The notes beneath the pieces were generated by a model that saw only the letters and a program-made list of their open reading frames with translations, searched no databases and was not told the DNA's origin. Below are positions 12,300 through 12,334 of a DNA stretch of 12,334 nt, piece by piece. The stretch spans positions 41,291 through 53,624 of the forward strand of contig DIQC01000014.1 in assembly GCA_002426495.1 (NCBI GenBank). The letters are read 5' to 3'. Source of the stretch: Thermacetogenium sp. UBA5472 (GTDB lineage: Bacteria > Bacillota > DSM-12270 > Thermacetogeniales > Thermacetogeniaceae). A program made the translations under genes and the position numbers. Position 1 is the stretch's first letter. Every line of letters starts with the position of its first letter.

Positions 12300-12334
12300 T
12301 CAACCCACCCCCCTGGCAAGATACTTCAGGGCTT
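12300..12334 (-). CDS. spoIIAA: Anti-sigma F factor antagonist SpoIIAA, last 10 codons only
   Basis: The minus strand from 12332 reads ALKYLARGVG followed by TGA (12300-12302). This resembles the C-terminal end of SpoIIAA (B. subtilis ends with ALLTLGVAS) and lies exactly where spoIIAA is expected, directly before spoIIAB. Only ten residues are visible, so the call rests mainly on position. The end of the gene contains the ribosome binding site of spoIIAB. Confidence 0.65.
   Translation of the reverse strand, partial: ALKYLARGVG

Overview
The window comes from an anaerobic, endospore-forming member of the Firmicutes. The Clostridia, and within them the Peptococcaceae/Desulfotomaculum-type relatives, fit best; this placement is inferred from gene content, because no rRNA gene is present. 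The evidence is the forespore sigma operon (spoIIAA-spoIIAB-sigF), a spoVA block, an oxygen-sensitive type of dehydratase activase system, and a tryptophanyl-tRNA synthetase with an iron-sulfur-type cysteine motif. Every gene I can support lies on the minus strand, so transcription runs from the high to the low coordinates.

Layout in the direction of transcription. (1) 12334-11082: the last codons of spoIIAA, then spoIIAB and sigF, closed by a strong hairpin that contains the sigF stop codon. (2) 10987-10793: a small dodecin gene behind a sequence that matches the SigF promoter consensus well. (3) 10792-10579: an intergenic region with two stable hairpins, a terminator-like hairpin and a weak SigG-like promoter. 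(4) 10578-8699: spoVAC, spoVAD and spoVAE, which make the dipicolinate uptake channel of the developing spore. (5) 8540-5497: a tightly packed three-gene operon of two related HgdB-like/DUF2229-type proteins and one ATP-dependent activase. It sits behind a promoter overlapped by a perfect 18-bp palindrome. (6) 5269-3974: a stand-alone TrpB2-type tryptophan synthase beta chain with its own promoter and an upstream palindrome. (7) 3604-1: lysA with its own promoter, then an M50 site-2-type protease, trpS and scpA (cut by the window edge).

The order spoIIA-sigF-spoVA-lysA-...-scpA recalls an old Firmicutes arrangement also known from Bacillus subtilis. The activase operon and trpB2 look like additions between spoVA and lysA. 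Both end in copies of a roughly 30-bp REP-like palindrome (TTGACACA...TGTGTCAA) that even supplies their TGA stop codons.

The least understood part is the activase operon. The two large proteins are paralogs of each other, each has three well-placed cysteines, and the ATPase carries an extra cysteine-rich tail. Together they look like an ATP-driven low-potential electron transfer system with unknown substrate. Another lead is the dodecin gene, which appears to be switched on by the product of the sigF gene just upstream. Several genes start with TTG or GTG rather than ATG.
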